From Ophiostoma sp. CBS 140.51 (taxonomy: Eukaryota; Ascomycota; Sordariomycetes; Ophiostomatales; Ophiostomataceae): a DNA stretch of 64,000 nucleotides. Positions 23,850 through 34,178 of this stretch are shown piece after piece (positions within the stretch are counted from its first letter, which is position 1; each line of letters begins with the position of its first letter). The stretch spans positions 23,311 through 87,310 of the forward strand of contig JANSLP010000121.1 of assembly GCA_029298735.1 (NCBI GenBank), in the 5' to 3' direction. Made by a program: the position numbers and the translations under genes. The notes under the pieces were generated by a model. It was not told the DNA's origin, made no database searches, and saw only the letters and a program-made list of their open reading frames with translations.

Positions 23850-25001
23850 GGTGATGATGGGATGTTCTTCTCGAGAAGGAAAAGAAAGAAGATAAGAAGC
23901 AAAGCTCTGACACTGGCCAGATATCAACCTTGTTGGATGTTTGCAATTTTGCAAGATACTGGTTTTTTCCCTCGTCTTTCTTCTTGTTTTCTCTCCGTAA
24001 CACCTGAACGGGCAATTCGTCGACTTATATCAGAGTTCGGCCTCGGAAATACCTTGATTGTATGGTCGTCAAGAGTTAGTTTCTCTAGATAAATCGGTCG
24101 TAGCGTAGGATATGTAGCCGAAGTTCAGGTAGATAGCAAAGTCAGCCACGCCGTTTGAGCAGGGAATGATACGAGTCCAAGGTAAGTGGCCAGCGGAGAT
24201 AGCCAAGAATAGTCTGTGAGATGCCCCATCGCGATGTTCGGAACGTGGTCGATCGGCCTGGAACCAACTCCTCAAATGGTCTACTCCATAACAAAGCCCA
24301 GCAAATCTACACATTTAACGCACCAGTAAGATAGCAAAGCACCGATAGCGAATGCACACTTCGGCTGCGGGGGAAGTAGCGTGCCTTCCTCACCTTGCGT
24401 CTTTCTTCCCAGAATCGCGAACGAGGAAGGTACAGCCGGCGCGGGAGCGACTACGGAGGCCTGTATTAGCAATTGATGATATAACACGTGATACACCACG
24501 CGAGAAGACCACTTTATCTTATCGTTATTTCTTATCTTATCAAAGGAGCAGCGGCCGCCGGACGTACCTTTAATCCGCCACCACCCCTCTCTGCTAGGTT
24601 GGAGCAACAGCGCCAAATTCAGGGGGGCAAGCAAAGGCGGTAGCTTTGGCAGGCGGCGAATTACTTTTTTTCTAGAGTTTGCGTCTGGAGGCTTCGGCGG
24701 GGCCAATTCTCCTATTATTTTCAACGACCCGCGATCGAAACTAGGCAAACGCATATTGAGACGCAACGTTCAAGACAGCATCTACACCTCTGCCTTGTTT
24801 ATTTTCTGTGTTTTTACGAACTCGACATTATTCTTTTTCACCAGACACACTGTACACCACTGCATTGTGTTTCTCTCGACATTGCGACCTGTTTTATACC
24901 CAGGCGACTTTCCCCCCCTCTTCTGCGGCTTGAAGCTATTTCAAAGCTTCATTCTACCGACTTCCACGAACCCCGACACCCCCCTATTCCAGACAGCAAA
25001 G
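23850..25001. other. Divergent promoter region aldolase-like/CCT3, with a possible relic gene
   Basis: This 1.15-kb region separates two divergent starts. It contains the palindrome CACGTG at 24485-24490. On the minus strand, frames at 24754-24281 and 24314-24069 have protein-like stretches and a convincing intron (24567-24461: GTACGT donor, TTGCTAATACAG acceptor). However, the reading frame shifts near 24,300 and no family is recognised. See the findings. Confidence 0.45.
24485..24490. promoter_or_regulatory. CACGTG E-box (ATCACGTG on the minus strand)
   Basis: A perfect CACGTG palindrome in the RTCACGTG context bound by yeast Cbf1-type bHLH factors. It lies 512 bp before the CCT3 start and 636 bp before the aldolase-like start. 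Function is inferred from motif and position. Confidence 0.4.
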
Positions 25002-26925
25002 ATGCAGGCCCCCGTGCTGGTGATGAGTATGTATTGCGACCATTGAAGATGCTCGTGGGGTTGATTGGAGCTTTTGGAGAGCTTGTTGGAGCTCCCCTCC
25101 TTTTCAGGGGCAGCTGCATCGAGATATCTAGAGACCGCCACGAGACCGCCACTTTGCATTTCCAGCATTTCCAGCATTTCCAGCACCTCCAGCTACAATC
25201 TCCAATCTTTACTCCCCAACAGCAGACAACTAACCTTTACTCTTACCCCTACAGACACCGGAGGCGGTGAGAGACAGACTGGCCGCAAGGCGCAGCTGTC
25301 CAACATCGCGGCCGCCAAGACCGTCGCCGACATCATCCGCTCGTGCCTGGGCCCCAAGGCCATGCTCAAGATGCTGCTCGACCCCATGGGTGGCATCGTC
25401 CTGACCAACGACGGCCACGCCATCCTGCGCGAGATTGAGGTATCGCACCCCGCCGCCAAGAGCATGATTGAGCTGAGCCGGACACAAGACGAGGAGGTCG
25501 GCGACGGCACAACCACAGTCATTATCCTGGCCGGCGAGATCCTGGCCCAGGCCCTGCCACAACTCGAGCGCAACATCCACCCCGTCGTCATCATTTCTGC
25601 CTTTAAGCGCGCCCTCAAGGACGCCCTCGAAATCATCGAAGAGATCTCCCTCCCCATCGACGTCAACGACGACAAGGCCATGTACGGCCTCATCAACTCG
25701 TCGATCGGCACCAAGTTTGTCTCGCGCTGGTCCAAGCTCATGTGCGACCTGGCGCTCAAGGCCGTCCGCACAGTCGTCTGGGACGTTGGCAGCGGTGGCC
25801 GCCCCGAGGTCGACATCAAGCGCTACGCCCGTGTCGAGAAGGTGCCTGGTGGCGAGATTGAGGACAGCTGCGTGCTCGACGGTGTCATGCTCAACAAGGA
25901 CATTACCCACCCCAAGATGCGCCGCAAGATTGAGAACCCGCGCATCGTGCTGCTCGATTGCCCGCTCGAGTACAAGAAGGGCGAGTCCCAGACCAACATT
26001 GAAATCTCCAAGGAGGAGGACTGGAACCGCATATTGCAGATTGAGGAGGAGCAGGTCAAGGCCATGTGCGACGCCGTCCTGTCCGTCAACCCGGACATTG
26101 TCATCACAGAGAAGGGTGTCTCCGATCTCGCACAGCACTACCTGCTCAAGGCCAACGTCACCGCTCTGCGCCGTGTCCGCAAGACCGATAACAACAGAAT
26201 AGCCCGCGCCACGGGCGCCACGATTGTGAACCGTGTTGAGGACCTGCAGGAGTCGGATGTCGGTACTAAGTGCGGTCTTTTTGAGATTGAGAAGATTGGC
26301 GACGAGTACTTTACCTTTTTGACCAAGTGCACCACTCCCAAGGCCTGCACCATCCTGCTGCGCGGCCCCTCCAAGGACATCCTGAACGAGATTGAGCGCA
26401 ACCTGCAGGATGCCATGGGCGTTGCCCGCAACGTCATGTTCCACCCGCGGCTGTCGCCCGGCGGTGGTGCTACTGAGATGGCCGTGTCCGTGCGGCTGGG
26501 CCAGCTGGCCAAGGAGATTGAGGGTGTGCAGCAGTGGCCGTACAAGGCTGTGGCCGACGCGCTTGAGGTCATCCCGCGGACGCTGATCCAGAACGCCGGC
26601 CAGAGTCCCGTGCGTGTCATTACCGACCTGCGCGCCAAGCACGCCGAGGGCAAGAGCACGTGGGGCATCAACGGCGATGCCGGTACGCTGGTGGACATGA
26701 AGGAGTACGGTGTGTGGGAGCCCGAGGCGATCAAGGTGCAGAGCATCAAGACGGCGATTGAGGTATGTTGTCTCTCTATTCCATGGATTTATGTTATCTA
26801 TGTGATTCCTACTAACATCTTTCTTTTTCTTTTAGGCCGCCTGCCTGCTTCTGAGAGTCGACGACATCTGCAGTGCCAAGAAGGCACAACCGGGTGTTGG
26901 CACCGGTGGTGGTGGTGACGAGTAG
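25002..26925 (+). CDS. CCT3: T-complex protein 1 gamma subunit (CCT3)
   Basis: This is a subunit of the cytosolic chaperonin TRiC/CCT, which folds actin, tubulin and other proteins in an ATP-driven double ring. Exons 25002-25026, 25255-26762 and 26836-26925 give 540 residues, a usual CCT3 length. Intron 1 (25027-25254, 228 nt, GTATGT donor, CTAAC branch) splits codon 9; the N-terminus MQAPVLVM-NTGGGERQTGRK resembles yeast Cct3. Group II chaperonin signatures are present: LGPKAMLKMLLDPMG (about 40-54), the ATPase motif GDGTT (91-95), and SPGGGATE (about 408-415). Intron 2 (26763-26835, 73 nt) joins KTAIE to AACLLLRVDDI, followed by a Gly-rich tail. Intron 1 is unusually long for this window and holds a nonamer repeat. 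The gene converges on the PRKRIP1-like gene. Confidence 0.97.
25156..25191. repeat. Nonamer tandem repeat (gcatttcca, 4 copies) in CCT3 intron 1
   Basis: Three perfect copies and one variant (gcacctcca) lie inside the first intron. A second duplication (gagaccgccac twice) lies just upstream. Confidence 0.9.
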
Positions 26926-27443
26926 AATATCCAAATGGAGATGGAGATGCCACCGCCCGGCCCTCCAGCTGAATTGCTCGCTTCATAAGTGGGCATATGT
27001 GTGAAGGGGTACACAGGTGGCAGAGGAAGTTGATAGACCGGCCTCAAGGCCGATATGGGACAAGAGTTGAAAAAGATAAACAACCGGAAAGACAAAATAT
27101 AATGGAATTTTTTAAAATTGGCTGTATGTAGTATGTATGGGAGGGATAACTGTTTGGCGTCTCAGATGGTTACAGAAAAAAATCATACCCATTATTATTG
27201 TGTCAAGACATGTCTATCGTCGTGGTAGGGCATTTCCGTACGAGGCCTACAGCCTCTTTCCCAATTTCCCCTCCTCATATGACCCGTAATGCGATTTAAG
27301 CTGTCTTATAGGAGCCATTCACGAGGTGTGATGAGCCGTTTGTGTCGATGTGGACACAGCGTCGAGGCGCAAGCCTTTGAGGGCCGCGCCGGCGCTTGGG
27401 TATAGTATAGCTCTAAGAAGTATGCAAGTCATCCTGGCAACTC
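26926..27443. other. Convergent 3' region between CCT3 and the PRKRIP1-like gene
   Basis: Only the 3' flanks of two convergent genes are visible. The first half is AT-rich, as expected of 3' UTR and polyadenylation sequence. No gene was seen. Confidence 0.6.
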
Positions 27444-28145
27444 TCAATCGTCGTCGTCCTGGATAAGCAGGCCGGGTCCTTCGGCAACCGGGATAGGTTC
27501 TTGCGCTGCTGGCTTTCTGGTCTGCCCGTTGGTACCGTTTGCTTTGCTGGTCGACTCGTCGCCGCTGGCTTGCGCTGTGTCGTCCTTTGTGTCGTCGTCG
27601 TCGTCGTCGTCACGGCCGAACTTTGGTAAGACGGGCTTTGTTGGTGCTGCCGTTGCCGTTGCCGCCTGTGCACCACCACCACCTCCTCCACCATTCTTCT
27701 TTCCTCCTTTGGCTTTCCGTGCCTTGGCCTTTTCTCTCTTCTCCCGGTTGCGCTTCGTCTTCTCGTCGTCGCGCGCCTCACGCTCTCGCTTCTCCTTCTC
27801 AAACTCTTCTGCATCCTTGTCGCGTGCTGCCTCTTCATCTAGCTCTCGTAACCGTGCATATTCGCGCCGCCGGCTCGCCTTGTAAACGTGGAACTCGCCA
27901 CTGCCTGCACCAGAGCTCGAGCCCTGCACACTAGAGATGATTTCCGGTGGCGCACCGCCGCCGGAGCCACGTAACCGCGCAACATCGGCGGACACGGGCA
28001 CCTTGATTGTCTGATCGGGTTTGGCGAACAGCGCGTCGAGTCCTGCGGCTTGCGCTGAGACGGGTGTGAGGGCGCGCTTCTTGACGGGTCGTTTGGAGCG
28101 GCGATCGGCCGAGGTGGGGATCGACTCGGGGCCTTCGCCGGACAT
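27444..28145 (-). CDS. PRKRIP1-type splicing protein (DUF1168 family)
   Basis: A single-exon gene of 233 residues. The core at about residues 75-145 is diagnostic: GSSSGAGSGEFHVYKASRRR followed by a long charged helix rich in Glu, Lys and Arg. It matches the PRKRIP1 (DUF1168) family, whose human member is a component of catalytically active spliceosomes, where its long helix bridges parts of the particle. The N-terminus is basic (RRSKRPVKKR, a likely nuclear signal). The tail has a Gly run, an Asp run and an acidic end. ATG 28145 is the first in frame, and no intron is needed. The family call is strong; a splicing role in this organism is inferred from orthology. Confidence 0.88.
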   Translation of the reverse strand: MSGEGPESIPTSADRRSKRPVKKRALTPVSAQAAGLDALFAKPDQTIKVPVSADVARLRGSGGGAPPEIISSVQGSSSGAGSGEFHVYKASRRREYARLRELDEEAARDKDAEEFEKEKREREARDDEKTKRNREKREKAKARKAKGGKKNGGGGGGGAQAATATAAPTKPVLPKFGRDDDDDDDTKDDTAQASGDESTSKANGTNGQTRKPAAQEPIPVAEGPGLLIQDDDD

Positions 28146-29932
28146 TGTAGAGGTAGGACTCGCGTAAGTGTATATTAATTGTAGGAGAGTCGTCGGTAGT
28201 GTCTCGAGTGAAAGTATGAGGTGACAATGACGAATGTTGGTCGTTGAAAAAGTTGCGATGTTGACGTCGCGAGTTTAGCAGGCAGAAAGGCGAAAATGCG
28301 CTTGGAGATTCTAGCCTTGTGGAGCTGCACGTGATCGTATTAGAGAGACCGCATTAGCCTCATGGAGACACCATCAAAACTCGTGTAAGTCGTCATTGTG
28401 TCTCTCTTCACAACCTCAACTCAGCATGCACATGTGCCATAAACTAGAAATTGCTAGAAAAATACCAGATAAAATAGAAGAGTAGCTAATTATTTTCAAA
28501 TCCTTGTAAATACCGGTTGTTTGTGTGATTTTCCCTTCATAAAAGTAATTACATTAGAAGCGCACTTTCAGTGACTTCACAACTCGACGTCACAACTCTC
28601 AACGTCACTTCATAGCCCGGATACAGTACTGGCCATCTTTGAGCTACCCATTGTCACTCTTGACTTCCATGTTGCTCTCTTGCGCTCTTTTCCGCCCTCT
28701 CCTGCATGACCAGAAACAACGGAGAGCGCCGACAACGGCCAGCCCGAGACGCGCTGAAGATACTGCTTGGCCCCTGTAAGACCCCTGTATTTCTCCGTAC
28801 TCAGGGATAGCCGCCCGCGCCGTCCAACATCACACAACCACCACGCCATTCGCTGTGCCTGAACCCACTGCCGCCGAACAAAACGCGCCAGTGCTTCAGC
28901 CCCGACAACTCCCGCCGATCTAGGCCCCCCATTGCACCTTCCTTGTGATTGACTGCCGCTGCTGGGGCAGGGGCCTGAACACCACAACCAGGCACACCTT
29001 CCTTCAGATGCTGATATTCTTTGGTTCTGGTTGGTTGCGCCTGCCAGCTCTTTTGTCTTTTACCGGCTCTTCCCAACAATGTGCCGTTGTCGCTCTTTCC
29101 TTGTTCAAAAAAGTAACCCAGCTCGACAGTTTATTATTTTCTGCACACGGCAGGCACGTTGACTCAAACCATCACCAACACACAAACAACACAACCACCT
29201 CAAGCCACCATCACCTTTTCTTCCTCGACCACCCTCGTCTCGACAGCCAACACCAGACAGCCTGCATCCTGGCGCCTGCATCGACGCACCTTGTCCCCCC
29301 CCCTCCCTGCGGTTAAACCTGTTGGCCAGCGGGGCCCCTTCTTTTTTTGTGTCGTGTGCATCTCTTGTTGGCTATTTTCCTCTCTTTTCCGTTTTTCTTT
29401 TCCCTCCTCGTTTATCCTCTATTCTCTCCTGTTCCTTTCGCTTCAGATTGGCCTGCACCTACCCGTCCTAAAGCCCCTCCGTCTCCCCTCGCTCCTCCTC
29501 CGTCCCGGCGGCTCGCACGCTGACAGCCAGGCTACTCAAGACCCGTCTCCTCCCTAAGCTCTAACCGCCGCTCCCTCGGCCTAGCCCCAAACACTAGTCG
29601 CCCCCAGAATTCGCCCAGACGCAAAAGTTGCCACAAAAATCAACGACAAAGTCGAAACAACATTCTTTTCGTCCGACGACCTGCCTGAGATCCACATCTC
29701 AACTTCATACACACCCTTTTCTCTCAAACGCCTCACCTGCAATTCCAGGGCCGCTCACTTTGTTTTCTTGTCTTCGTGATCTTTTTGGACTATCTTCAAG
29801 CTTCACTCTTTTGCATCTGCTTTGTAAACACAAATCCGACAGCGCCCGCATCCCTTCATCCGTGCCCGAGTTTCGTCCGCGCCCAACCCCGCGCTCTCAG
29901 TCTCTACCCTCATTGCGTGAAAGATACCGACC
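28146..29932. other. Divergent promoter/leader region, PRKRIP1-like and histidine phosphatase genes
   Basis: No gene was recognised. An ATCACGTG site lies near the PRKRIP1-like start. From about 28,600 to 29,930 the + strand is strongly C/T-rich, with tracts typical of fungal 5' leaders, so the plus-strand phosphatase gene may have a leader over 1 kb long, possibly with a leader intron. Frames here have low-complexity Ser/Pro/Thr/Leu composition. Confidence 0.5.
28328..28333. promoter_or_regulatory. CACGTG E-box (ATCACGTG on the minus strand)
   Basis: The same RTCACGTG motif as at 24485, 183 bp upstream of the PRKRIP1-like start codon, a typical distance for a functional site. Confidence 0.4.
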
Positions 29933-32126
29933 ATGGGCAAGCCGAGACTTCTCATTATCGTCAGACACGGCCAGTCTGAAGGCAACAGTAAGTCGACGCC
30001 AACATAGCGTCCTCTCTACCGTTCATAGCGTACTGACAGTCTCTAGAAAACCGCGACATCCACCAAACCGTCCCGGACCACCGTGTCCGCTTGACGAGCG
30101 AAGGATGGCAGCAAGCGTATGACGCCGGCCGCCGGCTGCGCACACTTCTGCGCGCCGACGATACCATCCAGTTCTTCACGTCGCCGTATCGACGCACTCG
30201 TGAGACCACGGAAGGTATCTTACAGACGCTGACGTCAGACAACCCCGAGCCCTCTCCCTTCAAGCGCAACAACATCAAGGTCTACGAGGAGCCTCGTTTG
30301 CGTGAACAGGATTTTGGCAATTTCCAGCCATGCAGCGCCGAGATGGAGCGCATGTGGCAGGAGCGTGCCGACTACGGCCACTTCTTCTACCGCATCCCCA
30401 ACGGCGAAAGCGCGGCCGATGCCTACGACCGTGTCTCGGGCTTCAACGAGAGCTTGTGGCGCCAATTCGGCGAGGAAGACTTTCCCAGTGTCTGTGTTCT
30501 CGGTAAGCTCACTCTTTATTATCTCCTTTTGGATTACACCCTCACACACTCATGAGCAACAACAACTAACAACACCCAGTCACCCATGGTCTCATGTCAC
30601 GCGTGTTTCTCATGAAGTGGTACCACTTTAGCGTCGAGTACTTTGAGGATCTCCGCAACGTCAACCACTGCGAGTTTTTAATTATGCGCAAGCAGGGCGA
30701 CAGCGGCAAGTACAAGCTGGAAAGCAAGCTTCGCACATGGTCCGAGCTACGGCGCGAACGAGCCGCGCTCCTCAAGCAGAAAGAGGAGCTTGAAGCGGCC
30801 AAGGATAAGACAACAGACAAGACAGACAAGACTCTGGAGAAGGGAGACAAAGACAGCGCAAAATTGGAAAAAGCTGCATCCGGTTTGTCATCCTCCTCCC
30901 CGTCCTCCTCCACATTGGTGCCGCAAAGACGCTGGGGCGGCTGTCCTAATGGTTGCAATCATGATAAGAACTTCAAGATCCGTCCTGGACTCGCCGATTT
31001 AATAAAACGCGACGGGACCAACGTCTATGACAGTCCCAATTCCGGCAGCGGCAGCAGCCCGCGTAGCTCGAAATTGACGTCGGCGATCAACAGCCACAGC
31101 CACAGTCACGGAAAGAGCAGCGCCACCCCTCCCTCGCTTTCCCGTCGGGTCACGGCCGTCCGCCGCTTCCAGGTGGCCGGCTACAGCGACGATGACGACG
31201 GGGGCGATGGTGGTGACGAGGTGGACGACGACAACCGGCCCTCGTCGCAGGCCTCGAACGATACCAACAACGATGCGGCCAGCAAGAGCCCCAAAGAGCC
31301 TCTCATCGGCGGCAGCGGCAGTGGCAGCTCTACCAAGCTCGCGGCCAACAACAAGAGCACAGCCAGCGCTGGTGGCGGATTAGTTCCCCCTCACATCGAC
31401 ATTACTCGCGCCCGTGAGGAGATTGTCTCGTCACCCGATGCCACTCCCTCATTCATCACGCCTGAAGACCGCCAGCGCACCGTGTCGCCCGGTGGATCAC
31501 CCCCGCCCCTGCCGAAGCCGTTTTTACATATTGGGCGCGACTTTGGCGGCACGTACAGCGGCCATACAAGCGACGCCGACTCGTCTGAGGACGACCGGGT
31601 TCGGTATCGCATGGCCCGCCTGAAGATGAACATTGGCGGTACCGCCGAGTCGGGCGCACAACACTCTCACAGCCATGGACACGGCCACGGCCACGGCCAT
31701 AGCCACAACCACAATCACAATCACAGCCATGGAAGTGTCCAGTTCTATGGCACGCTCGATGCTGTTGCTGCCACCGCAACATCCGGCAAGGCCGAGGTGA
31801 TTGCCGCGGTGGCCACGGGACAGTTGGAGCGTGGAAGTGCCACGCCCGGCAGCGCTGGTGGCAGCTCCTCCAATTTGAGCAACATCCGCAAGAAGCGCAC
31901 TAAGAACATGGCCAACCGTCTCGGCGATGCGCCGCACTGTAGCGACTGCGAGCACGACCACGGTGACACCACCGACTTGGGCGCCGACGAACTCGACATG
32001 GACGACGAGCTTCTGAGCTCGGGTGTTGTTGTCGTCGACGACAATGGCGACGATGAGACTGACATAGACCCCGACTTGGCTCTCGCCGAGAAGGAGGACA
32101 AGAGCATCCAGGGCAGCGTTTACTAA
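29933..32126 (+). CDS. Histidine phosphatase (phosphoglycerate mutase-like, Det1 type) with long Cys/His-rich tail
   Basis: Exons 29933-29987, 30047-30502 and 30580-32126 give 685 residues; the introns are 59 and 77 nt, with CTGAC and CTAAC branches. The N-terminal third is a histidine phosphatase domain: the phospho-accepting His in LIIVRHGQSEGN (His12), SPYRRTRETTEG, LREQDFGNFQ and the second catalytic His in VTHGLMSRV (His173, reached only through intron 2). It resembles yeast Det1 (YDR051C) and its Pezizomycotina relatives, broad acid-phosphatase-like enzymes; substrate unknown. After a coiled, charged segment the 480-residue tail is mostly disordered. It has Cys/His clusters at about 292-299 (CPNGCNHD) and 622-632 (HCSDCEHDHGD), and between them a tract of alternating His (HSHSHGHGHGH and onward, about 530-556). 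These suggest metal binding. Domain call firm, tail function unknown. Confidence 0.92.
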
Positions 32127-32816
32127 ACGTGCTGGTGGATGCCCCCTCCCATTTCTTCCAGCCTACTTCATCTCACCAGACTGCTTACATTTTCCTCATA
32201 TTTCCTGCGCCCTCTGCCATTTCGCTCCAATTTTTCTTCACGATGATGATACCAGGATCATGCTTTTTTTTAATTTAGAATAGCGCCAATAGCTTCGTCT
32301 TTTTACTCTGGATTGCAATGCTTTTATGGCGTAGTTTTTGGCCAGCTACAATTGATTAAATTCGAATTATAATTTAAGCATTTTTTGTGCGATACTATGA
32401 AATAGATGTGTGTCGTAGGTTCCCATGAGTTGTAGACTCCAGTGAGTTGGAGATGATAACCCGTTGAGCCGTTGAAAAGACCCACTTTTGCGTCATCCGA
32501 TGGGACGAGAGCTCATTCTGGCCAATAGATAAGACACGATAAGGTCCTGATAAGTCAGCACTTTTTTTCGGCATCCCCACCCTCCAAAAGTTCCCCAGGG
32601 TTCAGACAGCTCCCAATTCACTTGGGACGCTAATTATCATCTCGCCTCCCGTTGAAGAAAAACAAAACTTTACGACGACAGACACAGAACGACGCGACTG
32701 TTTACGAGGCGACGCATATGACGAGCTACAATCGTATACTTTTAAGGATAATCTTCACATAAACGACCGACCAGATACAGTTACGCCTGATCGAAGCAAC
32801 CGCACAAGAGCACACC
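32127..32816. other. Intergenic region: phosphatase 3' flank and HIT-finger promoter
   Basis: AT-rich DNA to about 32,400 is the 3' flank of the phosphatase gene. The remainder should hold the promoter of the HIT-finger gene. No gene or clear motif was recognised. Confidence 0.55.
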
Positions 32817-33881
32817 ATGATCTCTCAATCACCGCCTCCTCAGGAGGACGGGACGACAGCACCGGCAGTTGAGGCCGGCGAAGGCCACCAGTCACCTATG
32901 TCTCATGCCAGCAGCGAGACAGCAGCGGCTGTACCTCCACAGTCGACAGAGACAGAGGCGGGAGTAGAAGCAGCACCAGCAAACGGCAAGCGATCTGCAC
33001 CGACGAGTCCCGACCGGATGGAGGAAGATACAACAGAAGATGCCGCGGCTAGTGCGAACATGAACGGACAAGAGAAGCCGACAGAGGATGAACCTTCAGA
33101 CGACGCCGAAGCAGCAAAACCGCCAGCCAAAAAGCGCACAATCTGCGGCGTCTGCAACAAGGAGCCCTCCAAGTACAAGTGCCCAAGGTGCACTCTGGCA
33201 TAGTAGGTTCCCCCAAGCGACGTGTGAATGAATGTGAAGGGTACTAACGGTGACAGCTGCTCAGTTGCGTGCAACCGAATCCACCGCGACAACCACCCGC
33301 CCAACGCCCCAGCCGAAGAGAAGAAATCGACTCTGCCCAGTGCCTCTTCCGTCTCATCCCTCCCACCCAAACCGACACCACCGCCACACCCCTTCCAGGT
33401 CTTGGACGACGCGCCCGAGCTCAAGTACTTGTTTGAAAAGTACCCGACCCTACCGGACCGCCTCAAGAAGATTTACGAAGCGACGCAGCCGCCCGCGGCT
33501 AGAGGAAGTGGTAGTGCAAATAAGCCAAACATCCCCGGTCTGCCGGCGCGCCTTCCAAACAACCACAGCAAAGGTGGCCGCGGTGGCCGCAACAACAACG
33601 AAATCTGGACAAAAGAAAAGGGTCTCCGCGAGGGTCAAAAGGCGCTGCGACGGGCACGCGTGGACCCGAGCGAAGAGGGCGATGCCGTGCGGGCGTACTG
33701 CGAGCTGGTGACGCACCTTTTGGCAAGAGAGGCTGAGGGTGCTACATCTGCAACCTCTACGGACGGTGCCAACATCCCGAATGGTGGCGGCGGCGACGTG
33801 ACTGCCCTCGTGCGGGAAGAGCTTGCCGACGAAGCCAACCAGGTGATCAAGAAACTTCTTGACACTGAGGGACGGCAGTGA
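32817..33881 (+). CDS. HIT-type zinc-finger protein (Hit1/ZNHIT3-like)
   Basis: Exons 32817-33202 and 33257-33881 encode 336 residues. The 54-nt intron has a perfect TACTAAC branch and splits a Tyr codon inside the zinc finger, so the finger is intact only after splicing: CGVCNKEPSKYKCPRCTLAY followed by CSVACNRIHRDNH, about residues 111-140. This treble-clef zf-HIT pattern, plus a C-terminal helical part (ELKYLFEKYPTLPDRLKKIY and KALRRARVDPSEEGDAVRAY), resembles the Hit1/ZNHIT3 group. Members of that group help assemble box C/D snoRNPs with the Rsa1/NUFIP factor. The N-terminal 100 residues are acidic, Pro/Ala/Ser-rich and likely disordered. A Gly/Arg/Asn patch (about 235-250) lies mid-protein. 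Other zf-HIT proteins, such as Vps71-like ones, are an alternative. Confidence 0.82.
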
Positions 33882-34178
33882 GGACGACAAAAACATATTA
33901 TTGGATATAAGTTTTGCATACAAGCGAGGCGCATTGGTTACGGTATGTATTTTTACATTTTCACATTTATGGCTGATGTTTCTGCACAGTTGGTTTGTTT
34001 TGAATCAGATATTTGTATTCTGTTCTGCCATCCTCTGTCTCCATACCCTTTATTACCACCGGGAAAGATCAAACGATTGGTGTCCGCAGACACAGTAAGG
34101 ACACGCAAGGCTATGCTAAAACGCTGCAAAGAACTGGAAAGCAAACTCAAAATCAAAATGACGAAAAGACAATTTAAA

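Noticed and set aside
25230..26642. Open frame of 470 codons on the minus strand across CCT3
   Set aside because: It is the antisense shadow of the GC-biased CCT3 coding sequence. The plus-strand product is an unmistakable chaperonin subunit and the antisense text matches no family.
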